Shown: positions 45,077 through 54,137, numbered from the stretch's first letter. The stretch is 64,000 bases of DNA from Desulfatiglans anilini DSM 4660 (GCF_000422285.1 NZ_AULM01000013.1:32350-96349), one strand, 5' to 3'. Program-made: numbers and translations. The notes: generated from the letters alone by a model not told the origin.

Positions 45077-45975
45077 CAAGCAAGGTTCGGAAGGACGCCG
45101 GCCGCACCCATCACCTCCAGGGCGGTCTGCCCCAGGCGGCCGAGGTCGTGTGCCACCGTTACACCGGCCTGTTCGAGCGCGTCGATCTTGTCCTGCGCCT
45201 TTCCCCGCCCGCCGGAGATGATGGCGCCGGCATGCCCCATCCGCCTCCCCGGCGGCGCCGTCCGGCCGGCGATGAAGGCGATCACCGGTTTGGGGAAGCA
45301 TGCCGCCACATAGCGGGCGGCCTCCTCCTCGGCCGTCCCGCCGATCTCCCCGATCAGAACGACCCCCTTCGTCTCCGGGTCATCCTTCAGCCGTTCCAGG
45401 TGGTCGATGAAGCAGGTCCCGACGATGGGGTCCCCGCCGATCCCGATGCAGGTCGACTGCCCCAACCCCGCCCGCGTGAGTTGCTCGACGACCTCGTATG
45501 TCAGGGTCCCGCTTCGGGAGAGGACCGCTATCGGCCCGCGCCTGTGGATATCCCCCGGCATGATCCCCACCTTGGTCTTGCCCGGTGAAATGATGCCGGG
45601 GCAGTTCGGCCCGATCAGGACGCAGTCCCTACCGCGCAGAAAATGCGCGACGCGCACCATGTCGAGCACCGGAATCCCCTCGGTGATGCAAACGATCACC
45701 CGCACCTCCGCCGCCGCAGCCTCCATCACCGCATCAGCCGCAAAGGGAGGCGGAACGAAGATGCAGGAGACATCGACACCCTCCTCCGCCACCGCTTTGG
45801 CGACGGAGTGGAAAACCGGCACGCCGCGCACCGCTTTGCCGCCCCCCTTGCCCGGGGTCACGCCCGCGGCCACCACCGTGCCGTAATCGATCATCCGCTC
45901 CGTATGAAAGGTGCCTTCTTTGCCTGTGATCCCCTGGACCACTACCCGACTGGTTTCATCCACCCATATGCTCAT
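45076..45975 (-). CDS. sucD: Succinyl-CoA synthetase alpha subunit
   Basis: 299 residues. CoA-binding Rossmann part [20 protein letters not shown], and the phosphohistidine H248 in [33 protein letters not shown] is typical. It is 11 bp downstream of sucC. It catalyses interconversion of succinyl-CoA and succinate with substrate-level phosphorylation; in an anaerobe it may run in either direction. Confidence 0.94.
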   Translation of the reverse strand: MSIWVDETSRVVVQGITGKEGTFHTERMIDYGTVVAAGVTPGKGGGKAVRGVPVFHSVAKAVAEEGVDVSCIFVPPPFAADAVMEAAAAEVRVIVCITEGIPVLDMVRVAHFLRGRDCVLIGPNCPGIISPGKTKVGIMPGDIHRRGPIAVLSRSGTLTYEVVEQLTRAGLGQSTCIGIGGDPIVGTCFIDHLERLKDDPETKGVVLIGEIGGTAEEEAARYVAACFPKPVIAFIAGRTAPPGRRMGHAGAIISGGRGKAQDKIDALEQAGVTVAHDLGRLGQTALEVMGAAGVLPNLA

Positions 45976-45986
45976 AATCGACCCGC

Positions 45987-47153
45987 TCAGGAAAGGTTTC
46001 TGGATACGAGTTCAGCCGCCTCCGCCAGATTGTGGGCCACCAGGAACTTCAGGTCCGACGCCCTCAGGATGGCCCGCCCCTCTTCCACATTCGTGCCCTC
46101 GAGGCGCACGATCAGAGGGACCCCGATGCTGGTCTTGCGGGCCGCGGCGACGACGCCCCTGGCGAGGACATCGCAGCGCAGGATCCCTCCGAAGATATTG
46201 ATCAGGATCGCCTTGACCCGGTCATCCGACAGGATGATCTCGAACCCCCGGGTAATCATCTCCTCCGTGGCCCCGCCTCCCACATCCAGGAAATTGGCCG
46301 GCTCGGCTCCGGCCATTTTGATCACGTCCATGGTCGCCATCGCCAGCCCGGCGCCGTTGACCATCGCCCCCACGTTGCCGTCGAGGCGGATGTAATTGAG
46401 GTGGTGCTTCTCGGCGATCAACTCGAGCGGATCCTTTTCCCGCGGATCGTCCAACTCGAGCATGGTTTTCTGTCTGAAAAGGGCGTTGTCGTCGATCGTC
46501 AACTTGGCGTCGAGCGCCACAACCTTCCCGTCGCGGGTGATCACCAGCGGATTGATCTCGACCAGAGAGCAGTCATGGGCCAAAAAGATCTCGTAGACCT
46601 TCTGCATCACCTGCATCAAGCCCTTCAATGCCGCGGGCTCGGGCAGCGGATCCAGGGCGTAGGCCAGGTTGCGGCCCTGGAACGGCATCCACCCCGTCGC
46701 GGGATCGACGGCCTCTTCGAAGATGTGCTCCGGGGCCTCCGACGCCACCACCTCGATGTCCATCCCCCCTGAAGGACTGAAGATCATGGTCGGGCTGGCA
46801 GTCGCCCGATCGATCACCATCCCGAGGTAAAGCTCCCGGTCGATGTCCACCCCGCCTTCGACCAGAACCTGGTTCACGCGCACCCCCTGGGGGCCCGTCT
46901 GCCTGGTGACGAGCGGCGCCCCAAGGATCTTTTCCGCGGCCGCCCCCGCCTCCTCCGGACTCCGGACCACCTTGACGCCCCCCCCCTGCCCCCGCCCGCC
47001 GGCATGCACCTGGGCCTTGACCACCCAGGGGGGGCCCTTCACGCGCCGCACCGCTTCGGCGGCCTCTTCCGGGGAATTCGCCACCACTCCGTCGGGCACC
47101 GGAATGCCGGCCCCTCTGAAGATCTCCTTGGCCTGATACTCATGTATCTTCAT
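45987..47153 (-). CDS. sucC: Succinyl-CoA synthetase beta subunit
   Basis: 388 residues, starting [20 protein letters not shown] with the ATP-grasp fold ([20 protein letters not shown]) and the C-terminal [19 protein letters not shown] and [20 protein letters not shown] 47153 is the canonical start; the frame continues 15 codons upstream without purpose. Forms the sucCD operon. Confidence 0.95.
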   Translation of the reverse strand: MKIHEYQAKEIFRGAGIPVPDGVVANSPEEAAEAVRRVKGPPWVVKAQVHAGGRGQGGGVKVVRSPEEAGAAAEKILGAPLVTRQTGPQGVRVNQVLVEGGVDIDRELYLGMVIDRATASPTMIFSPSGGMDIEVVASEAPEHIFEEAVDPATGWMPFQGRNLAYALDPLPEPAALKGLMQVMQKVYEIFLAHDCSLVEINPLVITRDGKVVALDAKLTIDDNALFRQKTMLELDDPREKDPLELIAEKHHLNYIRLDGNVGAMVNGAGLAMATMDVIKMAGAEPANFLDVGGGATEEMITRGFEIILSDDRVKAILINIFGGILRCDVLARGVVAAARKTSIGVPLIVRLEGTNVEEGRAILRASDLKFLVAHNLAEAAELVSRNLS

Positions 47154-47304
47154 GTCAGCGGATACTCCTTCAAAAAAGTCCAGGTCTACAACGGACAAAC
47201 GTCATTCGCCGCTTGCGGAGGGCGGCCGGCAGGGTTAGAATGCCGCCTCGGACCGTATCCGGCCTTCGGTCCTCCCGCAATCCACCATCGAGCACAGGGG
47301 AATC

Positions 47305-48048
47305 ATGTTCATCGAAACCGCACCACCCCCCGAAAAACAACTGACCATCCAGGACACCTTCCGCTTCGACTGCCATCAGGGTTTATCCTGCTTCAACACG
47401 TGCTGCCGGAACAAGCACCTCCCGCTGACGCCTTACGATGTCCTCAGGCTTCGCAGAAATTTGAACCTGCACTCCGACGTGTTCCTCGATCGGTACACCC
47501 TGTACCGCACAGACCCCCAATCCGGGTTTCCCGTCGTTCTGCTCAGGATGAGCGATGGGGCCGATGGACGCTGCCCCTTCCTCGGGGTCGAGGGATGCAA
47601 GGTCTATGCCGATCGGCCGACCGCCTGCCGCCTCTACCCGCTGTGCCGCGTATCGGGGTATGCCTCCGGCAGCGGCCGGCTCGAAGCCTTCTTTTATATG
47701 CTTGATCCGCCCCAGTGCCTCGGCAGGCAGGAAAACAGGGTATGGACGGTTGGCACCTGGCACACGGGGCAAGGCCTCGACCCTTACTCCGCCATGAACG
47801 ACAGGATGCTGGAGCTCATATTCCACCCACGCCGCGCTTCGGGGAAAGGACTCGATGAACGTCAGCTTCAGAAGGTTCTGGTGGCATGCTACAATCTGGA
47901 CATCTTTCGTGAATTCGTGTTTTCGACGGGCTTTCTGGATCGGTTCGAGGTCCCGGTGAACGTCAGGGAGTGCATCGCCGGGGACGACACCGCCCTGCTC
48001 GACCTGGGCCTCGCTTTTCTGCGCAAGGCGCTTTTCCCCCCGGATTGA
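47305..48048 (+). CDS. YkgJ-family cysteine-cluster protein
   Basis: 247 residues. The N-terminal cluster FDCHQGLSCFNTCC (C23, C29, C33, C34) followed by LPLTPYDVLRLR is the CxxCxxCC-type YkgJ signature (here CxxxxxCxxxCC). GRCPFLGVEGCKVYADRPTA then CRLYPL contains further metal ligands. The family is predicted to bind zinc or an Fe-S cluster; function unknown. Divergent from sucC. Confidence 0.82.
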   Translation: MFIETAPPPEKQLTIQDTFRFDCHQGLSCFNTCCRNKHLPLTPYDVLRLRRNLNLHSDVFLDRYTLYRTDPQSGFPVVLLRMSDGADGRCPFLGVEGCKVYADRPTACRLYPLCRVSGYASGSGRLEAFFYMLDPPQCLGRQENRVWTVGTWHTGQGLDPYSAMNDRMLELIFHPRRASGKGLDERQLQKVLVACYNLDIFREFVFSTGFLDRFEVPVNVRECIAGDDTALLDLGLAFLRKALFPPD

Positions 48049-48206
48049 CGGCTTTGCGGAAGGCCTGCAGCCTCGATACAGGCCCATTCGGAGGCGGGTA
48101 TCAGCTTGCGCCGAATCCCCAGCTGGAGATGCAGCTTTTCCCCATCGGTTCGCGCGCGGACCGTCCGGCTTCTTCGTTCGCGACCCCCCCTCTCAGGTGA
48201 AAACCG

Positions 48207-48674
48207 TTACAACCAGCTCTTGCAGAGATAGTGGAAAACATCCGAGAGATAGATCATGCCTATCATCCGGTTGCCTTCCACCACGGGCAGCCGCCGGGCC
48301 CTTCTCTTGACCATGCGGTCCATGACGACCATCACGTGATCGTCCGCTTCGGCCGTGGCGACGGGGGTGCTCATCACCTCTTCCACCTTCAGGCCCTCGA
48401 ACCGCTCGAGGTAGGGGCCAAGTTCCCCCTCCCAGGCGGAAAAGCTCTCGAGTTCGTAGTTCATGAAGGGCGGACGCAAATGATAGATGACATCGAACAT
48501 GGAGAGCATCCCCGTCACGTGCCCGATCGAATCGACCACCGGGATGCCGAAGGCCTTGTATCCCGTCGCCCGGACCTGAGCCTCGTGAAGCTTCTTGACC
48601 GCCTCTTTCAGAGGCGCATCCGCCGCTACCGTGTCAAACTCCCTCACCATGATGTCTCTTGCCTTCGCGTCCAT
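48207..48674 (-). CDS. CBS-pair domain protein
   Basis: 155 residues comprising two CBS motifs: ARDIMVREFDTVAADAPLKE ... GHVTGMLSMFDVIYHL and VEEVMSTPVATAEADDHVMV ... MIGMIYLSDVFHYL. There is no fused catalytic domain. Such stand-alone CBS pairs usually bind adenosine nucleotides as energy sensors. It is convergent with the YkgJ-family gene. Confidence 0.85.
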   Translation of the reverse strand: MDAKARDIMVREFDTVAADAPLKEAVKKLHEAQVRATGYKAFGIPVVDSIGHVTGMLSMFDVIYHLRPPFMNYELESFSAWEGELGPYLERFEGLKVEEVMSTPVATAEADDHVMVVMDRMVKRRARRLPVVEGNRMIGMIYLSDVFHYLCKSWL

Positions 48675-48794
48675 ATGCGCGCTCCATTCTTTTCGGATTC
48701 AGGACCTTTTCGAGGCTCGCGGAGCGAGGCGGCAGAACCGCGGCCGAGGAAAGGCCCGCCATGATCATGAAAGACAGCTGCACCGCCGCGCGAC

Positions 48795-49157
48795 TCAGGG
48801 TTTGGCGGCCGAAACCGGTATCCCGCAGAGAAACTTCAGCACGTCGCTCCCGGTGTTGCGGTAGCAGTGGCGCAGTCCGCCCGGAACAAAGACGATGCTG
48901 CCCGCGCCGATCTCATGCCAATCCTGGCCGAGCCGCACCTGGCCTCTCCCCGCGACCACGTAATTCTCGTGCTCGAACGGATGGCTGTGGTCGGGTGTCC
49001 GGCAGCCCGGAGCCACCTCGATCATCCGGAGGGCATAAGTCGGCGCCCCGTCGGCCTCCCCGATCACCCAGCGGATGGACACACCGGGGGCCTCGGCTCC
49101 GAAATCCCTGGCCGGTACATCCTCGTAATGACAAACCTTCGGTTTCACGTTTTCCAT
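48795..49157 (-). CDS. Cupin-domain protein
   Basis: 120 residues forming one cupin barrel: PDHSHPFEHENYVVAGRGQV with metal-type residues (H, H, E, H) and PGGLRHCYRNTGSDVLKFLC. ATG 49157 is preferred because it starts MENVKPKVCHYEDVPARDFG, as in related cupins. Substrate unknown. Confidence 0.8.
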   Translation of the reverse strand: MENVKPKVCHYEDVPARDFGAEAPGVSIRWVIGEADGAPTYALRMIEVAPGCRTPDHSHPFEHENYVVAGRGQVRLGQDWHEIGAGSIVFVPGGLRHCYRNTGSDVLKFLCGIPVSAAKP

Positions 49158-49237
49158 CGGCACAACACGCCCCCGTTCACCGCCGCACGAGTCGGAAATC
49201 CTTTCCCAATCGACACTAAATGAATTCCAGCCCCTTG

Positions 49238-49441
49238 TCAAACACCCCTGTAGCGGGACTCCTGATCACGCAGCATCGCCTTCAATTTCTTCCGCAGCAG
49301 CGAATAACCGGCGACCACTCCGACCAGGCCCAGCACAAACAGGGAGTCGTTGTCCAGAATCAGACCACAGGCCGCCATCGCGACACCCCCCAAACAAAGC
49401 ATGGCGATCAGGATTTTTTCAGTCTTGGGATTCAATGCCAT
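49238..49441 (-). CDS. Small hypothetical membrane protein
   Basis: 67 residues with two hydrophobic segments (ILIAMLCLGGVAMAACGLIL and LFVLGLVGVVAGYSLL) and a basic C-terminus KKLKAMLRDQESRYRGV. AGGAGCG precedes the ATG. It lies between orn and the cupin gene on the same strand. No family recognised. Confidence 0.6.
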   Translation of the reverse strand: MALNPKTEKILIAMLCLGGVAMAACGLILDNDSLFVLGLVGVVAGYSLLRKKLKAMLRDQESRYRGV

Positions 49442-49535
49442 CGCTCCTGCTGCTCACTCCCTTCTGTCGTTTGAAATCCGCCTTGCGCAACCCGCTCCTT
49501 CTCCAGGCGTCCCGGGGGCCGCCCCGACCCCCGGC

Positions 49536-50138
49536 TCAGGAAACGCCTTCTGCCGAAGACCCGGGAAGTCCCGCACATCGATCCGCCGGGGCCTGCAGGT
49601 CTTCGGGCGGTTTGAAGACGCTGCGCCGGTAATAAGCGAGTTCCCGAATCGATTCCTCTATATCCGACAAGGCGAGGTGGCGTTTCTCTTTGCGGAAGGG
49701 CGGGAGTTCCGGATACCAGCGCCGCACCAGTTCCTTGATCGAACTCACGTCGATGTTCCGGTAGTGGAAAAATTCGGCCAGGCGCGGCATATGGCGGATC
49801 AGGAAGCGCCGGTCCTGCCAGACGGAATTCCCGCAAAGGGGCGCCACGCCGGCCGCGCAGTGCCCTGTTAGAAAAGCCAGCGTCTCCGCCTCGGCTGCCT
49901 CGCAGGTCCACTCGGATCGGCGCACCTTTTCGAGCAGACCGGCGACGCCGTGCTGTTCGGCGCTCCAGATGTCGATCCGCGAGAGAACGTCTTCCGTTTG
50001 GTGGATCACCCGGTGCGGCCCAGCCTCCAAGGTGCGCAGATGACCATCCGTCACGACGGAGGCGATCTCCAGGATCACATGCCGTTCAGGGTCGAGCCCC
50101 GTCATCTCGAGATCGAGCCATACCAGCGGCGGCGTCAT
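49536..50138 (-). CDS. orn: Oligoribonuclease
   Basis: DEDDh 3'-5' exoribonuclease of about 200 residues that degrades 2- to 5-mer RNAs. Exo I is VWLDLEMTGLDPE, Exo II near CGNSVWQDRRFL, and Exo III near HLALSDIEESIRELAYY (Orn-type). ATG 50138 is used; a TTG two codons upstream is possible. The C-terminal ~20 residues (Ala/Gly-rich) are an extension. Confidence 0.92.
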   Translation of the reverse strand: MTPPLVWLDLEMTGLDPERHVILEIASVVTDGHLRTLEAGPHRVIHQTEDVLSRIDIWSAEQHGVAGLLEKVRRSEWTCEAAEAETLAFLTGHCAAGVAPLCGNSVWQDRRFLIRHMPRLAEFFHYRNIDVSSIKELVRRWYPELPPFRKEKRHLALSDIEESIRELAYYRRSVFKPPEDLQAPADRCAGLPGSSAEGVS

Positions 50139-50391
50139 GCGCAATCCCCCCGGTTGATCTGCGGTCGACCGGCCTGCCGGCGATCAGCAGCAGGCGGGAG
50201 AAGAATGAGGATTTTTTCTTCTGGAATCGGAGACTGCCAAAAAAACCCTTTCGGAGTGGAAACACTATACCACACAGGACAAACCGGCCACCAGGGAAAT
50301 CCCGGTGACCGATTCCGGGATGGTTTGCGCACGGGAGAAAATGTCTTATTGTATATACACAGATACTCATTCTTCAGGGAGGAAGCCACGC

Positions 50392-50772
50392 ATGGAGCAT
50401 TCCGTCAAAACAGTAGAACATCTTACCAAGGTAACCGCCGGGCTCCGAAAACTCCGCGGCGCCGCCCTTTCCGATGATGAAGCACAGGGCAGCTTGACGT
50501 TTGTCTTCGGCATCGCGCCCCAGGGCTTGACACCCTTCGAGTTCGAACTGGCAGGGAAGAAACTCGGTGAAACCTTCAGGGTCGAGCCCGGTGACGAGCA
50601 GTGGCCGGACTTCTTCGGCCATCTCTGGACGCTGCTGCCCGCCCATGCGACCATCGAGGAGGGGGGGTGTTTCGAAGTCGAGGTGTTGGACATTCAGGAA
50701 AGCGACCAGCGCGAGATCATCCGCGCAATGGCCGATACGGCCCGCTGCGAAGACCATTGCTGCGGGCACTGA
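50392..50772 (+). CDS. Hypothetical protein, possibly FKBP-like
   Basis: 126 residues, starting MEHSVKTVEHLTKVTAGLRK with GGGAGGA upstream. The middle (GSLTFVFGIAPQGLTPFEFE then LAGKKLGETFRVEPGD) has the rhythm of SlyD/FKBP-type proteins (loading of PGL.PFE.AL.G...GD). The C-terminus CEDHCCGH is a Cys/His-rich metal-binding tail, also a SlyD feature. The N-terminal PPIase strand motifs are not clear, so the FKBP link is inference. Divergent from orn. Confidence 0.55.
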   Translation: MEHSVKTVEHLTKVTAGLRKLRGAALSDDEAQGSLTFVFGIAPQGLTPFEFELAGKKLGETFRVEPGDEQWPDFFGHLWTLLPAHATIEEGGCFEVEVLDIQESDQREIIRAMADTARCEDHCCGH

Positions 50773-50792
50773 GGCCTCGTCTCTGAAAGGCG

Positions 50793-50830
50793 GCGGGTCC
50801 CACCATCTATCTTTTGGTGCACGGACCCGC
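50793..50830. terminator. Long hairpin between convergent genes
   Basis: GCGGGTCC (50793-50800) pairs with GGACCCGC (50823-50830), and CACCA (50801-50805) with TGGTG (50815-50819) inside. It lies between the convergent genes at 50772 and 51030. There is no T tract, so its terminator role is tentative. Confidence 0.5.
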
Positions 50831-51029
50831 GCCCGGATGAAACTCCTATCGCGAGTCGGCATTTACCGGCATCTCGAGTGCCGGGCCCCGTACCGCTCGA
50901 GGCGGGGTCGAATCCGCCCTCACAGCCCGAAATCGCGGGGTGCTTCACAGAGTCGACTGCGCACATCGGGCAACTTTCCGGCCGGTGCCGCGGGCTTTTC
51001 AACCTTTCTCGAGGGCGCTTCCCGGCCGT

Positions 51030-51332
51030 TCAGTTGTAGATCGCGCCCATGAATACATAGTCGCCGTCGTCTTCGAGCGGCTCGTCCAGGTAGCGGATCT
51101 TGCCGCGGTATTCCTCCTTGACCTCCATCTCCCCGAATTCATCCACCCTCATCAGGGCGCTGGAGCAGCCGGCGCACGCGGGTCCGTGCTGATCATTCCC
51201 CTCATAGAAAAAAGGCGCCCAGTCGCAGTCCAGGGCCTCCTCTACCGAATCCACCGCCACACCACAGATCACGCACCGGATGGTACCGATCTCTTCCTCT
51301 TCCTCAAACCAGGCCATTGCCTCTTCTGTCAT
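51030..51332 (-). CDS. Hypothetical acidic zinc-ribbon-like protein
   Basis: 100 residues, very acidic (MTEEAMAWFEEEEEIGTIRC). CVICGVAVDSVEEALDCDWA and GPACAGCSSALMRVDEF give two CxxC pairs that could bind one zinc. GAGGGATTTG precedes the ATG. It lies 12 bp downstream of the coiled-coil gene at 51345. Function unknown. Confidence 0.6.
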   Translation of the reverse strand: MTEEAMAWFEEEEEIGTIRCVICGVAVDSVEEALDCDWAPFFYEGNDQHGPACAGCSSALMRVDEFGEMEVKEEYRGKIRYLDEPLEDDGDYVFMGAIYN

Positions 51333-51344
51333 GAACCAAATCCC

Positions 51345-51647
51345 TCAAACCGTCTCATCATGGCCCAGCAGGCGCATGCGCTCCTGCGCGGCCGCGTTGC
51401 GCTCTTCCTCCCATCGCTCCCATTCAGCCTTGAGAGAGGCGAGCGTCGTTTCGATTTCCTTCACCATGTGCGACCGGTCGCCGCCCTTCTCCTGGATGGA
51501 ATCGAGGCTGCCTTTGAGCACCCGCACACGCTCCTTGATCGCCCTCATTTCCGCGAGCGCGGCTCTTTCCCTCTCCGTGGGAACCTCTATCTGTCCTGGA
51601 CAGACCTGACATCCACAGCTTTCTTTCTCTTCACCGCCCGCCATCAT
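51345..51647 (-). CDS. Hypothetical coiled-coil protein with N-terminal Cys motif
   Basis: About 100 residues, starting MMAGGEEKESCGCQVCPGQI, then a predicted coiled coil from ERERAALAEMRAIKERVRVL to LASLKAEWERWEEERNAAAQ. The CGCQVCPG motif could bind metal. An in-frame TTG 15 bp upstream is possible. It likely forms a two-gene operon with 51030-51332. Not recognised. Confidence 0.55.
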   Translation of the reverse strand: MMAGGEEKESCGCQVCPGQIEVPTERERAALAEMRAIKERVRVLKGSLDSIQEKGGDRSHMVKEIETTLASLKAEWERWEEERNAAAQERMRLLGHDETV

Positions 51648-51805
51648 GCAGCTCCAGCACAAGATGTTTTTTCAATTGCCGAACCAGCGGCTCCTGACGG
51701 GGCAGCGCCCCCGGAGTCGACCGTCGGCCTGTCTCTTTAGCGCTTGACATCCCCGACAGGCCTTTTTTAGTATGCTTCCGGAATGACGATTACCCGGAAC
51801 GATCC

Positions 51806-52204
51806 GGGTTTCCATCCGAAAACGGCTTCCTTCGGCGGCTGCGTCTGTTCAGCGCCACCCCGTCGGGATGGTTCCCGGTCTCTTCACCGGCTCCGTCTCG
51901 CGCAGTGTCGGCCCTTCGCGGCGGGTCCCGGGTTCTTCACAGGCTAGCCGTGCTCAGTCCCAGCGCGAAGCGTTGGGAGCCGGTATTTACCGTCTGCCAC
52001 CGGGGCTCCAGGCCGGAAATGTTGGATTTCCTTGACACGCTGCGAGTGCTCAGCCCCACGCCTGCCAAGCGGGTTCCCGGTTTGGCCGATCCCGGCATCG
52101 ATTTGGATATCCGCCTGTGAGGCGGCGCTTCGGGCACCCCGGAAACAAGGGCTCGATCTCCTCGACGCCGGCCGGAAATTCGTATTTTCGAATGGAGATT
52201 TTCA
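51806..52204. repeat. Decayed composite of the dispersed repeat
   Basis: Several hairpin-type modules in tandem (for example TTCTTCACAGGCTAGCCGTG CTCAGTCCCAGCGCGAAGCG, and TTGACACGCTGCGAGTGCTC), interleaved with GGCCGGAAATGTTGGATTTC and CGGCCGGAAATTCGTATTTT. These match the modules at 22490-22590 but with more changes. This fills most of the 51648-52258 gap. Confidence 0.7.
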
Positions 52205-52258
52205 TAGAACCCGATCAAGTCCGCCGATAAGATATATTTTTAACTTTTTGAGGCCCCC

Positions 52259-52918
52259 ATGCAAATAGAAAATGACCTGCACGGTTTTTTCTGGTTCAAC
52301 CCGACGGCCAACAACGCCAACACCTATTTCATCGACGGGAGCCGGAGGATTTTGATCGACCCGGGGCATGACCACCTGTTCGGGCATGTCGAGACGGAAC
52401 TCGAACGGCTCGGGATCACCGCGGCAGACATCGATGTCATCCTGATCACCCACGGGCACCCCGACCACATCGAGGCCGTCCGGCGTTTTGCGGGCGGCCC
52501 GGCCCTGATCGCCATGCACACGGTCGAACTCGACTTCATCCGGCGCATGGCGCCGCGCTATGGCCAGGCCCTGGGGGTTGCGGATTTCGCGCCCCAGATC
52601 CTCCTGACGGAAGGCGGGCTCGAGATCGGCGATCTGTCCTTAGAGGTGATCCATGCGCCCGGGCACTCTCCAGGCTCCATCGCCCTTTACTGGCCGCAGA
52701 AGAAGGCGCTTTTCACCGGCGATGTCGTCTTTCAGGGAGGGATCGGCAGGACCGACCTCCCGGCAGGCGACGGCGCCCAGCTCAAGCAGAGCATCCAGCG
52801 GCTCGCCCAACTCGATGTGGAACTGCTCCTGCCGGGCCACGGCGACATGATCAGAGGCGGCGAGGCCGTGGCGGACAATTTCCGGGAGATCGAAACGTTC
52901 TGGTTCGGTTACCTGTAG
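52259..52918 (+). CDS. MBL-fold metallo-hydrolase (glyoxalase II-like)
   Basis: 219 residues. Metal motif THGHPDHIEA (H65, H67, D69, H70), second-sphere His in HAPGHSPGSIALYW, and TGDVVFQGGIGRTDLPAGDG near the fourth position, with LLPGHGDMIRGG. Cytoplasmic. It belongs to the hydroxyacylglutathione-hydrolase-like subgroup, but the substrate is unknown. It is 8 bp upstream of the LysR gene and co-oriented, so likely the first gene of that operon. Confidence 0.85.
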   Translation: MQIENDLHGFFWFNPTANNANTYFIDGSRRILIDPGHDHLFGHVETELERLGITAADIDVILITHGHPDHIEAVRRFAGGPALIAMHTVELDFIRRMAPRYGQALGVADFAPQILLTEGGLEIGDLSLEVIHAPGHSPGSIALYWPQKKALFTGDVVFQGGIGRTDLPAGDGAQLKQSIQRLAQLDVELLLPGHGDMIRGGEAVADNFREIETFWFGYL

Positions 52919-52926
52919 GGGTCGGG

Positions 52927-53880
52927 ATGAAAAAAACAACCGAACAGCCGCCTCCGGACATCGACTTCGACCTCCGCCAGCTGGAGATCTTCCGCCAGGT
53001 CGTCGACCTGAAGAGCTTCTCGAAGGCGGCCAAGGCCGTCTTCCTCTCCCAGGCATCGGTCAGCGAACGGATCGCGACTCTGGAAAGCCACGTGGGAACC
53101 CGGCTGCTCGACCGGCTGGGCCGCCAGGTGATCCCCACCAGGGCCGGTGAACTCCTTTACAAGCATGCCGCACTGCTCCTCGAGATGAAGCGCAACGCGC
53201 TCCTCGAGATGCAGGAGTTTCTGGGCGTCCAGCACGGTGAGATCCGCATGGGCGGCAGCACCATCCCCGGCGAGTACATTCTCCCGAGGGTCATCGGCGC
53301 CTTTCGGAGGCGTCATCCGCTCCTCACGGTCAACATCCTGATCGGCGACAGCAGCGAGATCGAGAACCGTGTCCTGGAAGGCGGGCTGGAACTGGGCATC
53401 GTCGGATCGAAGGGCGGGCATCAGGCCCTGATCTACACCCCGCTCTGGGACGACGAACTCCTCGTGATCGTCCCCGCGGACCACCACCTGGCCGGTCAGA
53501 ACGAACTGACGCTCGAAGCGCTTTTCAAGGAGCCGTTCGTCCAGAGGGAGATCGGGTCCGGGACCCTCAAGATTTTGGAAGATGCTTTGCAGGGCGCTGA
53601 GAAAGGCGGATCGCTCCCTCTCCATGTCGTGGCGCGCTTCGGCACCTCGACCGCGGTCAAGGAAGCGGTCAAGGCCGGACTCGGCGTGTCGGTCCTTTCG
53701 TGGCGGGCCGTCCAGACGGAGCTCGCCGCCGGGGCCCTGAAGGCCCTGAGGATCCAAGGCGTCTCGATGAAGCGCCGCTTCTACCTCATCCGGGACCGCA
53801 GGCGCACCGCCTCGCCGCTGTGCATGGCCCTGCTGGATTTCCTGCGATCCCATCCCAAGGAGCCTGAGAACCAACCATGA
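52927..53880 (+). CDS. LysR-family transcriptional regulator, selenium-metabolism-associated type
   Basis: 317 residues. N-terminal winged HTH with LRQLEIFRQVVDLKSFSKAA then KAVFLSQASVSERIATLE (about 17-54), and LDRLGRQVIPTRAGELLYKH. The C-terminal part is the LysR substrate-binding domain. From memory this N-terminal pattern resembles a LysR subgroup found only in selenium-using genomes next to selenium genes. That fits the next gene, whose ATG overlaps this stop codon (ATGA). The effector is unknown. Confidence 0.82.
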   Translation: MKKTTEQPPPDIDFDLRQLEIFRQVVDLKSFSKAAKAVFLSQASVSERIATLESHVGTRLLDRLGRQVIPTRAGELLYKHAALLLEMKRNALLEMQEFLGVQHGEIRMGGSTIPGEYILPRVIGAFRRRHPLLTVNILIGDSSEIENRVLEGGLELGIVGSKGGHQALIYTPLWDDELLVIVPADHHLAGQNELTLEALFKEPFVQREIGSGTLKILEDALQGAEKGGSLPLHVVARFGTSTAVKEAVKAGLGVSVLSWRAVQTELAAGALKALRIQGVSMKRRFYLIRDRRRTASPLCMALLDFLRSHPKEPENQP

Positions 53881-54113
53881 ACCCGAACGAAAAGGTCATC
53901 GATTACCGAGGGGACTGCTGAAGGGCCTATCTGGACATAAGTTTATGTCTTCGCATCATCCACCCCGGGGAGAGCTTCGCCTTCATCGTCGAGCGCGACA
54001 AGCTCGAGCGGGTCAACAAGGTCATCGATCACAACGGCGGCAAGGTTGTCGACGAGGCTCCGGTCGGCCGGGACGTGCAAATCCGGGTGGAGAAAACGGC
54101 CGATGCTGACTGA
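53877..54113 (+). CDS. Candidate TusA-like selenoprotein (in-frame TGA = Sec15)
   Basis: Reading through one TGA (53919-53921) gives a 78-residue protein: MNPNEKVIDYRGDC, Sec15, RAYLDISLCLRIIHPGESFA, and on to VDEAPVGRDVQIRVEK, stopping at TGA 54111. It lines up over its length with TusA/SirA/YedF domains: IDYRG.C against LDALGLRCP, HPGESFAFIVERD against QPGETLLIIADD. C14 sits at the TusA active-site cysteine and Sec15 at the CPxP proline. ATGA overlap with a selenium-type LysR, full frame retention after the TGA, and a SECIS-like hairpin support translation. The alternative is a disrupted tusA-like gene. Confidence 0.72.
53933..53949 (+). promoter_or_regulatory. Putative bacterial SECIS hairpin
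   Basis: GACATA (53934-53939) pairs perfectly with TATGTC (53944-53949) around the loop AGTT. There are 12 nt between the TGA and the stem, and 18 nt between the TGA and the loop. A G is in the first two loop positions. Bacterial SECIS elements are reported with this spacing range and loop G; the E. coli fdhF upper hairpin also begins 11 nt after UGA and is 17 nt long. Confidence 0.62.
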
Positions 54114-54137
54114 AAGGAAGGACTGCCGGATTTTGTC

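Noticed and set aside
50905..50935. tRNA-like T-arm (GGCGGGGTCGAATCCGCC)
   Set aside because: The loop is 8 nt instead of 7 and no matching acceptor, D or anticodon arms can be found around it.
53877..54113. Treating the TGA-interrupted TusA-like frame as non-coding spacer
   Set aside because: Frame continuity, TusA alignment across the TGA, the ATGA overlap and the hairpin at the expected spacing make a non-coding explanation less likely.
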